Shown here: piece after piece, positions 1-9,570 of the stretch | How positions within the stretch are numbered: position 1 is the stretch's first letter | How the letters are laid out: the number at the start of each line of letters is the position of its first letter | Origin: Desulfovibrio sp. ZJ209 | GTDB taxonomy: Bacteria > Desulfobacterota > Desulfovibrionia > Desulfovibrionales > Desulfovibrionaceae | Assembly (NCBI RefSeq): GCF_011039135.1 | Contig: NZ_JAAKEJ010000001.1 | Coordinates: 248,001 to 312,000 of the forward strand | Reading direction: 5' to 3' | DNA: 64,000 nucleotides | Translations under genes and position numbers: made by a program | The notes under the pieces: model-generated | Seen by the model: only the letters and a program-made list of their open reading frames with translations | Told to the model about the DNA's origin: nothing | Databases searched by the model: none

Positions 1-305
1 AAAATTACTCTTGCAAAGAAAGCTAGCCGATTGAGAACAACCGTGTAATTCTGACTACCTGAGCCTTATTGAGCAACGATTTAAGATGTCAATTTTCATC
101 CTAATTAAAATCTGGAGGAATGTTACCGGTTTCTCTGCCAATCAAGCGAACCCTTCGAGGGTATATACAAATACGGGGAGACTATCAGCTAAATATACCT
201 TTTATAAAATCATGCTAAATACTGTTTATAAATGTTTGATGACTGTATAAATTCAATCTTGCAAATGATTAATATCTATTTGCTAGAAATTAATGAGGAT
301 AAACC
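1..305. other. AT-rich gene-free left edge
   Basis: No convincing reading frame is visible on either strand in these 305 bases. The stretch is AT-rich like the operon that follows, and it probably holds that operon's promoter. I could not fix a unique -35/-10 pair. The left part could also be the tail of a gene whose body lies outside the window. Confidence 0.4.
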
Positions 306-710
306 ATGGACGATTCATTTGAATGCGCCTCAATAAGACATCTGATAGATGCAGATATTTTATATGAACGACATCGTTATGATAATGCAATCTGCCATTA
401 CGCATTTTCAGTTGAATGTGTGCTCAAAGCATTTAAACCTAAACCACCACGTATCCATGAACTAGATAAGCTACAGGATTTGGTGCGCGCGTACAACGAG
501 TTGCTTGGGCTCATACACCCAAAGTATATACTCCTACGTGGAATTGGCAATGTTCCATCGACTCTAGTTCAAAATCATCCGAAGCGGCGGTATTTTCGAG
601 ATACGGACTACAGTGACGAAGAAGTGGAGCAGGGGAAGGTATTTGCACATTCTTTAGCAGAAAGGCTAACAAATTCCATACTTGATGGACAGATATTTTG
701 GACTAACTAG
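306..710 (+). CDS. HEPN-like small alpha-helical protein, first gene of a candidate defence operon
   Basis: The 134-residue product has near its N-terminus the pattern RYDNAICHYAFSVECVLKAF (residues 24-43). This resembles the helix of HEPN-fold proteins in which a variable 'A..~~Y..E..LKA' pattern follows a short basic stretch. It contains an R-x6-H arrangement (R24, H31), but I cannot tell whether this is the catalytic RNase motif of active HEPN toxins. There is no signal peptide and no membrane segment. The start ATG follows a weak AGGA. The gene lies 14 bases before a ParA-like ATPase gene on the same strand and shares its low GC, so the two are probably cotranscribed. HEPN proteins are commonly RNases or their inactive relatives in toxin and phage-defence loci (family knowledge). 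A role here is inferred from context. Confidence 0.6.
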   Translation: MDDSFECASIRHLIDADILYERHRYDNAICHYAFSVECVLKAFKPKPPRIHELDKLQDLVRAYNELLGLIHPKYILLRGIGNVPSTLVQNHPKRRYFRDTDYSDEEVEQGKVFAHSLAERLTNSILDGQIFWTN

Positions 711-724
711 CGAAAGGCGAGCCT

Positions 725-2095
725 ATGATTAGCTATGATGATGTGTTAAAAATCGCAAAAACTCAAATTAAGAAGTGGTATGACTATCACGCAATGCAAG
801 AAGTAACCCTAATCAGAGATGTATTGGGGCGCATTGCGGTACTAATTTCACATTTTGCTTTATCTTCTGATAATTCATTAGAAATATTAAAAAATGACAT
901 GAAAAATGCTTTAGGACATTACTTCACTGGGATAGTTTATCATAAAGAAAAAATTAACCAAACGGATGTTGAGAAGGAAATTATTAAGAAGATAGAGATT
1001 CTTCGAAACATTGTGGATAGGGATCAAAATTGTACATGGTACATGTTAGAACGGACGATTGCTAAAAAGGCATGGTTGGATCAACCAGGAGACAAACAGC
1101 CTATATGGGATTATGAAGACGCAAACTCATTAAATAAACCTAGGGTTATATCCTACTATTCTTTCAAGGGTGGAATGGGACGAACAACGGCACTGGTAGC
1201 GTCTGCACTTCTGCTTGCCAAAGCCAGGTATAATGTACTAATTATCGATACAGATGTTGAAGCTCCTGGTCTAGCAAATATTTTCTTTGACGATAGCTCT
1301 ATCAATAACGGTACTGTGGACTACTTTGTAGAATATCAAGCAAGTAATTCTTATGCACCTGATATGTTAGCATATATACTGGAAGTTACTGATGAATCAG
1401 TAGTAGAAGAAACCGACGGAAAAATTTTTCTTATTCCAGCTGGTCAAACTAATGATTTCTATTTATCTAAACTAGCACGAATTGACTATCAAGATATTGT
1501 TGAAGATGGAATGCGGAAAGCAGTTGTTAGACTCATAGAACAAGCTGTTGATTTTTTACAAGAAAAAGGAATAAAAATGGATTATATCCTCATGGATGCA
1601 AGAGCTGGATTCCATGACTTGGGAGGGGTTATCACTTTTCAAATACCACATGGGATCGTACTGGTTGGTCGAGATACTCGTCAATCATGGCAAGGTCTCA
1701 ATAAAGCCATTGCACTTGCAGCTACAACACAGAAGGAACCTATTCCTTTCGTCATCGTTGACAATATGTGTGAAGAATATACGGAAAAATCAAAAAAAGG
1801 ACTAGAGTCATTTAAATCGCACTCATATGCATCATGTTGTGATTTTTATTATCTGGAATCTGAAGCTCAACCAGGGCCAGAAGCAAAAAATGTTCCGCAT
1901 AGCCCTGTCTATGTACCGTATTCACCTGTTTTGAAGGAAGAGATATTTCTTTTTAGTGATGGATCGCAAGAGAAAACAGAACAAGTTACAAGCATCAAAA
2001 ATGTTCTATGCAACGAACATTATCAAGAACTCGTTGAACGCATCCATTCTTGGTTCGAGAATAATCAAGTGGAAGGTGGAGAGCAAAATGGATAG
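725..2095 (+). CDS. KGGxGR-motif ParA/MinD-like P-loop ATPase
   Basis: The product has 456 residues. After a helical N-terminal region (about 1-138) comes a deviant Walker A, SFKGGMGRTTALV (residues 146-158), then IDTDVEAPGL (174-183) and a D-containing strand near residue 290. These are the hallmarks of SIMIBI ParA/MinD ATPases, specifically the KGGVGR-variant group in which Arg replaces the usual Lys-Thr pattern and DxEAPGL follows. The family is known for dimerising on ATP and acting as a switch or scaffold. In other bacteria the variant sits in peptide-modification or conflict systems. It overlaps the next gene by 8 bases and follows a HEPN-like gene, which argues for one complex. No partition gene (parB) or plasmid function is nearby, so replicon partition is unlikely. 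Codon use is AT-rich, unlike the chromosome. Confidence 0.75.
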   Translation: MISYDDVLKIAKTQIKKWYDYHAMQEVTLIRDVLGRIAVLISHFALSSDNSLEILKNDMKNALGHYFTGIVYHKEKINQTDVEKEIIKKIEILRNIVDRDQNCTWYMLERTIAKKAWLDQPGDKQPIWDYEDANSLNKPRVISYYSFKGGMGRTTALVASALLLAKARYNVLIIDTDVEAPGLANIFFDDSSINNGTVDYFVEYQASNSYAPDMLAYILEVTDESVVEETDGKIFLIPAGQTNDFYLSKLARIDYQDIVEDGMRKAVVRLIEQAVDFLQEKGIKMDYILMDARAGFHDLGGVITFQIPHGIVLVGRDTRQSWQGLNKAIALAATTQKEPIPFVIVDNMCEEYTEKSKKGLESFKSHSYASCCDFYYLESEAQPGPEAKNVPHSPVYVPYSPVLKEEIFLFSDGSQEKTEQVTSIKNVLCNEHYQELVERIHSWFENNQVEGGEQNG

Positions 2096-3572
2096 TTTAA
2101 ATAAAGAAGCAATTCTTAAAACTATAGCCAGTATTGAAACTTCGGCAGAATATGAACCGAATAGGCTAGAAGATTTTTTGATGATGAAGGAATATTCCTA
2201 TATGCGTGATCCAAAGCGTTTTTTAGTATTAGGAGGTAGGGGCTCGGGTAAAACTAGACTTTTTTACACTTTTACGGAACCAGCAGGTTTTAGTGAGATA
2301 CTGAAGGGAGAGTCCTTATCTGGCTTGGGCTCATCTACTGCCTATTCAATTAAAGGACATGATTTTGCATCCTTTTTTCCCACCCCGGATATTTTAGAAA
2401 ATTATGCTGAAGATAAGAGCGCACGTGCATATTGGGTTGGTAATCTATTATTTGTACTTTTCAATCAATTAAAGAAGATTGAAAAATTTCGGCCTATTGT
2501 AGACTCATTGAACTCAGAGAAGAACCTGCAACTTTTTTTTAATATAGAAAATTTAAAGATGATTGATCATTGGCTTGAATATATTAAGTGTAATCCCGAA
2601 ATATGGGAGAGAGTCTTCCAGCAAATAAATGATTATCTTCGCGGAACAAATGAATGGATATTTGTTTCATACGATTTTTTAGATAGACTTACAGTCGACT
2701 ATAACAGTCTTTTCCCTTTTATTCGTATGCTATTGTCTTTCTGGTTTGCTCACGATAGGCACTGGGATCGCATAAGGTCAAAGGTTTTTTTACGAAATGA
2801 TCTTTTTGAATCAGATTTACTAAACTTTATGGATGCATCGAAGTTGAATAATCATCTAATACGCCTAGAATGGAGGACTCTTTCCCTATATAGATTGTTA
2901 ATTAAACGGCTTGCAAATTCACACGATGAGGATACTTTACAATATCTTCAAATTGTTCCAAATTTAATTAGCAGTACTAAGAAATCTGTGCTTGGATATA
3001 TTCCTACGCTGAATAAAGATACGGTAGAAAGTTTAATTGATAATTTGATAGGGCATTACATGGGTAAATCTCCCAAACAAGGCGTCAGTTATCAGTGGAT
3101 GCCAAACCACCTGCAAGATGCAAAGGGTGCACTATCTCCCAGATCGTTTTTAAAATGCTTTTCTATTGCTGCAAATGGAATGCTAGAACATCCTGCAGAA
3201 CTAGGAAAATTATCACCCATTAGTATAATTTTACCTACAATGATACAGAATGCCCTAGTAAGCGTATCTGAAGACCGCGTCGCTGAATTGGGGGAAGAAT
3301 ATCCTTGGCTGGCAAAGCTAAAGGATATGTTAGATGGTCTTACAATGTTGGTAACAAAAGATGCTTTTCTCGAGAGGATAGATATCAATCAGTGGACTGA
3401 TGAGGAAAAAAAGCAACTGCCTAGTCAAAGCGCACAAGGAATTTTCCAAGTTTTAGTAAAGCTTGGAATTATATTTGTTGCGGAAGACGGGCGTATCAAT
3501 ACTCCAGAAATCTACTTACATGGTTTTAGGATGAAGAGAAAGGGAGGACTACGCAGAATTGTTGATGATTAG
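2088..3572 (+). CDS. P-loop NTPase, third gene of candidate defence operon
   Basis: The product has 494 residues when started at the ATG at 2088, which follows a GGTGGAG ribosome site and overlaps the preceding stop by 8 bases. An upstream ATG at 1956 would lie deep inside the preceding gene. Residues 45-56 read FLVLGGRGSGKT, a clear Walker A. Near 188-200 the hydrophobic strand WIFVSYDFLDRL fits a Walker B of the 'hhhxDxLDR' kind. A later LSPRSFLKCFS segment resembles the arginine-rich helix seen in ATPases of the Sll1717/KAP/STAND kind. There is no signal peptide or obvious membrane segment. The rest of the protein is not recognised. Cotranscription with the HEPN-like and KGGxGR genes suggests an ATP-driven sensing or effector module. 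That function is inferred, not shown. Confidence 0.65.
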   Translation: MDSLNKEAILKTIASIETSAEYEPNRLEDFLMMKEYSYMRDPKRFLVLGGRGSGKTRLFYTFTEPAGFSEILKGESLSGLGSSTAYSIKGHDFASFFPTPDILENYAEDKSARAYWVGNLLFVLFNQLKKIEKFRPIVDSLNSEKNLQLFFNIENLKMIDHWLEYIKCNPEIWERVFQQINDYLRGTNEWIFVSYDFLDRLTVDYNSLFPFIRMLLSFWFAHDRHWDRIRSKVFLRNDLFESDLLNFMDASKLNNHLIRLEWRTLSLYRLLIKRLANSHDEDTLQYLQIVPNLISSTKKSVLGYIPTLNKDTVESLIDNLIGHYMGKSPKQGVSYQWMPNHLQDAKGALSPRSFLKCFSIAANGMLEHPAELGKLSPISIILPTMIQNALVSVSEDRVAELGEEYPWLAKLKDMLDGLTMLVTKDAFLERIDINQWTDEEKKQLPSQSAQGIFQVLVKLGIIFVAEDGRINTPEIYLHGFRMKRKGGLRRIVDD

Positions 3573-3879
3573 TGGGATTTCATATACTTTATTTATTCTA
3601 ATTTATCTAGTAATAACACATATTTTAAATTTTTTTTTGTAGTTAATAAAAACCTTAATATTTTATTACTATATGTTATTTTATTTTCCTGAAATATATA
3701 TTGGTACATTTATTTCTAAAAGGCATTATTCATAATTTTTTTTCATATATTAAGTTGTTAGGAGAATAATACTCAATACATTTTTTTATTATATTAATTT
3801 GTAGTCACTTCTTGATAATATAGGCAACAACGTAATTAATATATTTCCACAACCAATATTGAAAGGAAGAGATTATCTT
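3573..3879. other. AT-rich intergenic spacer before mod
   Basis: These 307 bases are extremely AT-rich with no supported gene. They separate the three-gene operon from the type III modification gene and probably contain the mod promoter. The run of T and A makes single promoter calls arbitrary. The AT-rich composition continues about 40 bases into mod before turning GC-rich near 3925. Confidence 0.4.
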
Positions 3880-5793
3880 ATGAGGTTGTTACATAATATT
3901 AGGGAAAATGTGGAACAGATGACCTTTGACCTCCCGCAGCCAGAACCCATCAAGGGCTTTCCTGAGCTTCGCTGGACGGGCAAGCGGCCCTTCACGTCTA
4001 CGCATTACTACCCGGCGCAGCTCAAGGAACGCTACGGCGACCCGGTGGACGGGTGGATGAACCACATCTACTGGGGCGACAACTTGCAGGTTATGAGTCA
4101 TTTGCTCAAGGAGTTCCGGGGCAAGGTGGACTTGGTATATATTGACCCGCCGTTTGACTCAAAGGCCGATTATAAAAAAATAATTACAATGAAAGGAAAA
4201 AGTGGTGCATCAGATTTATCGTCCTTTGAAGAAAAACAATATACGGATATATGGACAAACGATGAGTATCTACAATTTTTATATGAAAGAGTAATATTGC
4301 TTAGAGAATTACTTTCCGAACAAGGTTCAATTTATCTACACTGCGATAATAAGAGAAATCATTTTATAAAAATGATTCTTGATGAAGTTTTTGGAAATTT
4401 TAGAAGTCAAATTTCTTGGAAAAAAACTTCTGCACATAGCGATTCAAAGGTGTATGGGGACATTTTAGATACAATTTTATTTTATACAAAATCAAATAAT
4501 TATATATTTAATAATTTAACTATTGGCTATGATGAGTGGTATAAAAAACGGTATTTTCGGTATGTTGATTCGGATGGTAGAAATTTTAAATCAGGTGATT
4601 TGTCTGCGAATGGTCTAAAAGGTGGAGGTTATCATTATAATTGGAAAGGCATTGACGGATATTGGAGATGTCCAATGTCCACTATGGAAAAATTGGATAA
4701 AGAGAACAGGATTTTTTACACAAAAAATAATATTCCTAGGCTTAAGCAATATTTAGATGAGAGTGAAGGTATTGCATTACAAAATTTATGGGATGATATT
4801 CAACCTGTAGTATCGTGGTCTGATGAACAAACAAACTATCCCACGCAAAAGCCTGAAATCCTATTAGAAAGAATTATTCTGTCCTCCACTAACCCCGGCT
4901 CTCTGGTTCTCGACTGCTTCATGGGTTCCGGTACCACGCAAGCCGTGGCCATGAAGCTCGCGAGGCGTTTTATCGGGGCGGACATCAACCTCGGAGCCAT
5001 CCAGACCACCACCAAGCGGCTGAACCGCATCATTGACGAATTGAAGGAGCAGGGGCAGCTTTCCCTGCCCGGAACCAACAAAAAACTCTATCTGAATTTT
5101 GAAGTGTACAACGTCAATCACTACGACGTGTTCCGCAACCCCGTACAGGCGCGGGAATTGCTGCTCCAGGCGCTGGAGGTGGAGCCGCTGGAGTCCACGG
5201 ACGTGTTTGACGGCATGAAGGACGGCTACAAGGTCAAGATCATGCCGGTCAACCGCATCGCCACGCGGGCCGACCTCAACCCTATCCTGAGCGGCATCAA
5301 TTACCGGGAAATGGACAAGCGCATGGAAGCCTCGCCGGGCAGCCCGGCCGAGCGCATCATGCTTGTCTGCATGGGGCACGAGCCTGACCTTGCCGCCAGC
5401 CTCAAGATGGACATCGGCGACCAGTATCGGGTGGACGTGCAGGTGGTGGACATCCTGCGCGACCGCAAGGACTTGGCCTTCAAGTACGATTCAGAAGCCG
5501 ACATCGCCGTGGAGAACGGCGAGCTGGTCATCAGGCAATTCTATCCCCGCAATCTGCTGCAAAAGCTCTCCATGCTGGACGAAAACGTGGAGGACTGGCG
5601 GCAGCTCGTGGAGACCGTGGCCATTGACTGGAACTATAACGGCGAGGTGCTCCAGCCTGCGGTCTATGACAATCCCGGCAAGAACGAGCTGGTTCAGGGG
5701 CGCTACAAAGTGCCCGGCGACCAAGGGCGCATCCGGGTGAAAATCACCGACCTGCTCTCCGAAAGCCTGGAGACCACGCTGGAGGCGGACTAA
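3880..5793 (+). CDS. mod: Type III restriction-modification system, modification (DNA adenine methyltransferase) subunit
   Basis: The 637-residue product is an amino-group DNA methyltransferase of the beta class. Motif IV, YIDPPFDS (D near residue 89), precedes motif I, LDCFMGSGTTQA (about residues 342-353), with the target-recognition region between them. In type III systems Mod provides specificity and methylates one strand, and works with Res (next gene, overlapping by one base). I chose the ATG at 3880 because AAGGAAG sits about 10 bases upstream; a TTG at 3859 is the alternative. Composition is mosaic: bases about 3925-4170 and 4880-5793 are GC-rich, while about 4171-4880, covering motifs V-VIII and the recognition domain, is strongly AT-rich. 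Exchange of the specificity segment by recombination is the simplest explanation. The frame is intact throughout, so the enzyme is probably functional. Confidence 0.9.
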   Translation: MRLLHNIRENVEQMTFDLPQPEPIKGFPELRWTGKRPFTSTHYYPAQLKERYGDPVDGWMNHIYWGDNLQVMSHLLKEFRGKVDLVYIDPPFDSKADYKKIITMKGKSGASDLSSFEEKQYTDIWTNDEYLQFLYERVILLRELLSEQGSIYLHCDNKRNHFIKMILDEVFGNFRSQISWKKTSAHSDSKVYGDILDTILFYTKSNNYIFNNLTIGYDEWYKKRYFRYVDSDGRNFKSGDLSANGLKGGGYHYNWKGIDGYWRCPMSTMEKLDKENRIFYTKNNIPRLKQYLDESEGIALQNLWDDIQPVVSWSDEQTNYPTQKPEILLERIILSSTNPGSLVLDCFMGSGTTQAVAMKLARRFIGADINLGAIQTTTKRLNRIIDELKEQGQLSLPGTNKKLYLNFEVYNVNHYDVFRNPVQARELLLQALEVEPLESTDVFDGMKDGYKVKIMPVNRIATRADLNPILSGINYREMDKRMEASPGSPAERIMLVCMGHEPDLAASLKMDIGDQYRVDVQVVDILRDRKDLAFKYDSEADIAVENGELVIRQFYPRNLLQKLSMLDENVEDWRQLVETVAIDWNYNGEVLQPAVYDNPGKNELVQGRYKVPGDQGRIRVKITDLLSESLETTLEAD

Positions 5794-8486
5794 TGGCCGG
5801 AAGAAGGAAGAAGCAGGCCGACCTCCATGTGGACCTCAACGCCACCTTTTACCATGAGCTGTTCCGCTTTTATCGCCACAACAAGGGCAGCATCCGTTCG
5901 CACTATCGCGGCCTGACGCGGGAAATTCTGGACTACAACGACCCGGACAGGCCCCGGCCCGGCCAGTTCCTTCGGCGTCCGCAGTTCGAGGCGCTGGAAA
6001 TCTATGTTTTTCTCAAGGAGTTCCTTGAGCTGCGCCCGGTGCATGACATCTTTGCGGACTGGTACAAGCGGCGCAAGGGCTTTGAAAATCGCGGCGACGT
6101 GCTTGGCATGGGCACACAGGGCACGCTCCATGAATCGCTTGCCTTCAACGACGAAGCCTATGCTGCCGTGTTCAAGCGTATGAAGGCCGCACGGCAGGAC
6201 TACCCGAACTATATCTTCGCGTTGACAATGGGGGTGGGCAAGACCCTGCTCATGGCCACCTGCATTTTCTATGACTTCGTGCTGGCCCGGAAGTTCCCTG
6301 ACGACAAGATTTACTGTCACAACGCCCTGATATTCGCGCCGGACAAGACCGTGCTGCAATCCCTGCGCGAAATCGAGAGCTTCGACTTCGCCAAGGTGCT
6401 GCCCCCGAAGCACGCCAACTGGCTTCAGGCGAACCTCAAGCTGCAATATCTGGACGAGGCCGGGGCCACACTCAACGTCATCAATAATTCCGATTACAAC
6501 CTTGTCGTCTCCAATACGCAAAAAATTCTGCTCAAGCGCAAGAACAAGGTGCCCAGCAGCGCCGAGCGGCTCTACCTGCCCGACGTGGAGCCCCGGAGCG
6601 CTGACGCCAAGTCGGTCTATGATGATATTTCCGACCTCTACGGCTTCGACTCCCCGGAGGACGAGGTTGACCTGACCATCAACCAGCGCTTTCTCAAGCT
6701 GCGCCAGCTCCCGAAACTGGGCGTCTTTGTGGACGAGGCTCACCATGCCTTCGGGGACGCGCTGAAAAAAGACCTGCTGGAGCCGCAGAAGGAAACCTCC
6801 CTGCGCTTCACTATCAATACGCTGGCCAGGGGCATCAAGCGCATGGGCAGCTCGATGGTGGCCTGCTACAACTTCACGGGCACGCCCTATGTGAAGAACG
6901 AGCTGCTGCCCGAAGTGGTGTATTCCTACAGCCTCAAGGACGCCATCAACAACGGCTACCTCAAGAGTCTGCGGCTGCATAAATTCGCCAACACGCGCGA
7001 CAGGGAATTTGTGCGCGCCGTTGTGGGCGACTTCCTTGAGCGCTTTGACGGGCGCACCCTCGAAGGGATGCAGCCCAAGCTGGTGTTCTTTTCGCCCACC
7101 ATCGCGGACGCCACCGGCAACCTGCGCCCCCTTCTGGAGGAGGAACTGGCCCGGCGCGACATCCCGGTCTCGCAGCTCCTTGTCAACGTGGGCGACCCGA
7201 AAGTCACCAGCAATGACGACATCAGGGCTTTCAACGAACTGGACAGCGTGGGCTCGGAAAAGCGCTTCCTCATTCTGGTGAACAAAGGCAAGGAGGGCTG
7301 GAACTGCCGCTCGCTGTGCGGCGTGGCCATGTTCCGTCAGCCCAAGTCGAAGATTTTTGTGCTTCAGGCTTCCATGCGCTGCCTGCGCTCCATCGGGGAC
7401 AGGCAGGAGGAGGGGCAGGTCTATCTCACAGCGGAGAACGCACAGATACTCAACGACGAATTGCAGCAGAACTTCCGCCTGACCACTGACGACCTGCTGC
7501 CACCGAAGAAGGACAGCAAGCGATACGAGGTGCGCGTCCTCAAGAAGAAGCGCATCTCCCTGACGCGCGTGCGCCACCTCTATGACTGCAAGGAAAAGGA
7601 GCCTGCCGCTCCGGTGAGCTTTGGCGTGGAAGACTGGGACGTGGAGCGCTACCGCATCCTCCACACCGAGGAGAAGATGCTCCAGCCGGGCGCGAAAAGG
7701 ACGCAGGAAGAGGCTACCGACATCAGCCATATCAAGGAACAGCGCACCTGGAGCGCCTATACGCTTGTGGCCGAGATTGCCCGCTATCTATGCGCTTCGC
7801 CGCTGAAAATCGAGGCGCTGCTGCGGCAGAGCGAGGAAGGGCTGGACGCCTTGGTTGCCAAGGTCAACGAGTTCAACGAGCTGATTTATGACGAGATAAT
7901 CCCCCGGCTGTTTGACGCGCTCTACGAGGTCACGAATTACGATAAGCAGGAGCATGTGGAGGTGGAACTTGTCCACGACCCGGCGGGCGGCTTCTTTGAG
8001 GTACACGGCGACCCGCAAAAGACGCAGCTTTTCAGGGAGTGGCAGGCCGATGCCAAGAAGGGCGCACTGGCCGGAAAGAGCTTCCACCTGGATACCTACT
8101 GCTTCGACTCCATGCCGGAGCAGGATTTTTTCCTGAACGTCATCCGGCAGGACGACATCAAGGAGGTCTATTTCACGGGTATGCTCACCCACGGCCAGTC
8201 GGACTTCCACCTCAACTACATCGACCCGGAAACCCATACCGTGCGGAACTACTACCCGGATTTCCTCATCCTCACGAAGGACGGCGAGTGGCTGGTGGTG
8301 GAGGTGAAGGCCAAGAACATGATGGACGACCCGGACGTGCGGGCCAAGCAGGAATTTGCGGAGACCATGCTCAAGGCGAGCCGGATAAAATACCACATGA
8401 TTCCGCACACCGAGGCTGCGGGGTGGAAGCAGCCGACTGAAGGCGCGAAGAAGGGAACGCCCATGAGGCTCCCTGGACACGCTTGA
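5793..8486 (+). CDS. res: Type III restriction endonuclease / helicase subunit
   Basis: The product has 897 residues, the usual size of type III Res. The N-terminal half is a superfamily 2 helicase: Walker A TMGVGKTLLM near residue 145, DEAH box FVDEAHHAFG near 312-321, and a NFTGTPY motif III. The C-terminal part carries a PD-(D/E)xK nuclease pattern, DFLILTKDGEWLVVEVKAK (D near 822, E-x-K near 836). Res uses ATP to communicate between two inversely oriented unmethylated sites before cutting (family knowledge). It needs Mod for DNA recognition; its ATG overlaps the mod stop by one base (TAATG), indicating translational coupling. The whole gene is GC-rich and close in composition to the chromosome, unlike the operon to its left. 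No frameshift is seen. Confidence 0.9.
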   Translation: MAGRRKKQADLHVDLNATFYHELFRFYRHNKGSIRSHYRGLTREILDYNDPDRPRPGQFLRRPQFEALEIYVFLKEFLELRPVHDIFADWYKRRKGFENRGDVLGMGTQGTLHESLAFNDEAYAAVFKRMKAARQDYPNYIFALTMGVGKTLLMATCIFYDFVLARKFPDDKIYCHNALIFAPDKTVLQSLREIESFDFAKVLPPKHANWLQANLKLQYLDEAGATLNVINNSDYNLVVSNTQKILLKRKNKVPSSAERLYLPDVEPRSADAKSVYDDISDLYGFDSPEDEVDLTINQRFLKLRQLPKLGVFVDEAHHAFGDALKKDLLEPQKETSLRFTINTLARGIKRMGSSMVACYNFTGTPYVKNELLPEVVYSYSLKDAINNGYLKSLRLHKFANTRDREFVRAVVGDFLERFDGRTLEGMQPKLVFFSPTIADATGNLRPLLEEELARRDIPVSQLLVNVGDPKVTSNDDIRAFNELDSVGSEKRFLILVNKGKEGWNCRSLCGVAMFRQPKSKIFVLQASMRCLRSIGDRQEEGQVYLTAENAQILNDELQQNFRLTTDDLLPPKKDSKRYEVRVLKKKRISLTRVRHLYDCKEKEPAAPVSFGVEDWDVERYRILHTEEKMLQPGAKRTQEEATDISHIKEQRTWSAYTLVAEIARYLCASPLKIEALLRQSEEGLDALVAKVNEFNELIYDEIIPRLFDALYEVTNYDKQEHVEVELVHDPAGGFFEVHGDPQKTQLFREWQADAKKGALAGKSFHLDTYCFDSMPEQDFFLNVIRQDDIKEVYFTGMLTHGQSDFHLNYIDPETHTVRNYYPDFLILTKDGEWLVVEVKAKNMMDDPDVRAKQEFAETMLKASRIKYHMIPHTEAAGWKQPTEGAKKGTPMRLPGHA

Positions 8487-8551
8487 GCGCGAGGGTCGCT
8501 CAGGGACATTGTGGTGAAGCAGGGGCGCAGCATCTCCCTCAGCGATAGACT

Positions 8552-8995
8552 ATGATAGAAAAAAGCCCTTTGACCATTCTCGGGCTGGCCGATGCCAGTG
8601 AGGCGAACAAGGCCACCAACCCGCTCTATCTCTCGCCGGTGAGCGCGGGCTTTCCGTCCGCCGCCGAGGATTACATCGATGGGCAAATCAACCTGCACGA
8701 GCTCATCGTCCGCAACCCGGCGTCAACTTTTTTTCTGAGGACCTCGGGTGACTCGATGTTGGGCGTGGGCATCCATGACGGCGACCTCCTCGTCGTTGAC
8801 CGCTCCCTTGAGGCATCTCACAACCGCGTCGTCATCGCCGCACTCGACGGAGAGCTGCTGGTCAAGAAGTTGTGCAGGAAAGGGGGCCGTGTCCTGCTGA
8901 AATCGGCCAATGAGGGCTATCCCGACTTTGAAGTCACCGAGCTTGAGCATGTCCACATTTGGGGCGTCGTGAGCCATGTCGTCCATAAGCTCTGA
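8552..8995 (+). CDS. umuD: UmuD-like S24 (LexA-family) self-cleaving peptidase, without umuC
   Basis: The 147-residue product has the UmuD layout. A short N-terminal arm contains the cleavage context VSAGFPSAAEDY (Ala32-Gly33). Catalytic Ser68 sits in TSGDSML, and catalytic Lys105 in ELLVKKL. The 37-residue spacing between Ser and Lys equals that of E. coli UmuD (S60/K97). UmuD is cleaved with RecA help and joins UmuC to form polymerase V. No UmuC reading frame follows: 8996-9597 is gene-free and the next gene runs the other way. It may therefore work with a distant UmuC or act as an island regulator. It follows res by 65 bases. There is no good ribosome site before the ATG, and I found no clear LexA box. 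Confidence 0.85.
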   Translation: MIEKSPLTILGLADASEANKATNPLYLSPVSAGFPSAAEDYIDGQINLHELIVRNPASTFFLRTSGDSMLGVGIHDGDLLVVDRSLEASHNRVVIAALDGELLVKKLCRKGGRVLLKSANEGYPDFEVTELEHVHIWGVVSHVVHKL

Positions 8996-9148
8996 CCAAC
9001 GCCGCTGCTGGGCGGCTCATTGCTGAACCACATCCGGGGCCGGCTGGAATTCCCGCATTTGCGGCTCGGTTCTCTTGCCCCCTGCCCATTTTTGACATAG
9101 ATGTCCACGGGCTCGGTGTTGCCGTTTGCAACTTCCCCAGCCAGCGAC

Positions 9149-9175
9149 GCCCCGCCGGAGTGGTTCCGCCGGGGC
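9149..9175 (+). terminator. Possible terminator after umuD
   Basis: Arms 9149-9159 and 9165-9175 form an 11-pair GC-rich stem with one C-C mismatch and a 5-base loop, followed by TTTCT. It lies 150 bases after umuD. Activity is plausible but the U-tract is short. Confidence 0.4.
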
Positions 9176-9542
9176 TTTCTCATGCCAGGGCAGCCGTATG
9201 GAAGCAGCGAAGAGGATGCCAACGGAGAGCAAAGGTCAATCCCCGTATCGGATGTTGAACAAATTGTTTCCTGACGACTGGCTGCGGCTCTCGGGAACAT
9301 AACGTCAGTATCCGGGCGATGTCGTTTGTCGCCCCGATTGCGTACAGAAAATTCCATAGCAGAGATGTAGAAATCAACTAGTTTAAGTTATTGAAATTAT
9401 TTACTTCGATTAAATTAAGTAAGGCATTCTCGGCGACTTCGAGGCGCGGTGAAGGCGAGACCGTGGCGTGAAAATGTGATCTTTCGGGGAGAGGCATGGC
9501 GAAATCGTGCCGAGACCATGGCGAGACCATCGCAAAAAGAAT

Positions 9543-9570
9543 CCCCGGAACACCAAACGGCATTCCGGGG
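9543..9570 (-). terminator. Rho-independent terminator of the repA-like gene
   Basis: Arms CCCCGGAA (9543-9550) and TTCCGGGG (9563-9570) are perfect complements around a 12-base loop. On the minus strand the stem is followed by ATTCTTTTTG, a U-rich tail. It lies 28 bases beyond the repA-like stop codon. Confidence 0.65.

Noticed and set aside
725-2095. A plasmid partition parA
   Set aside because: The Walker A is of the KGGxGR type, no parB or parS follows, and the neighbours are a HEPN-like and an NTPase gene.
5790-7730. A 646-residue minus-strand frame across res
   Set aside because: It is antisense to a gene with helicase motifs, shows no domain and has no ribosome site.
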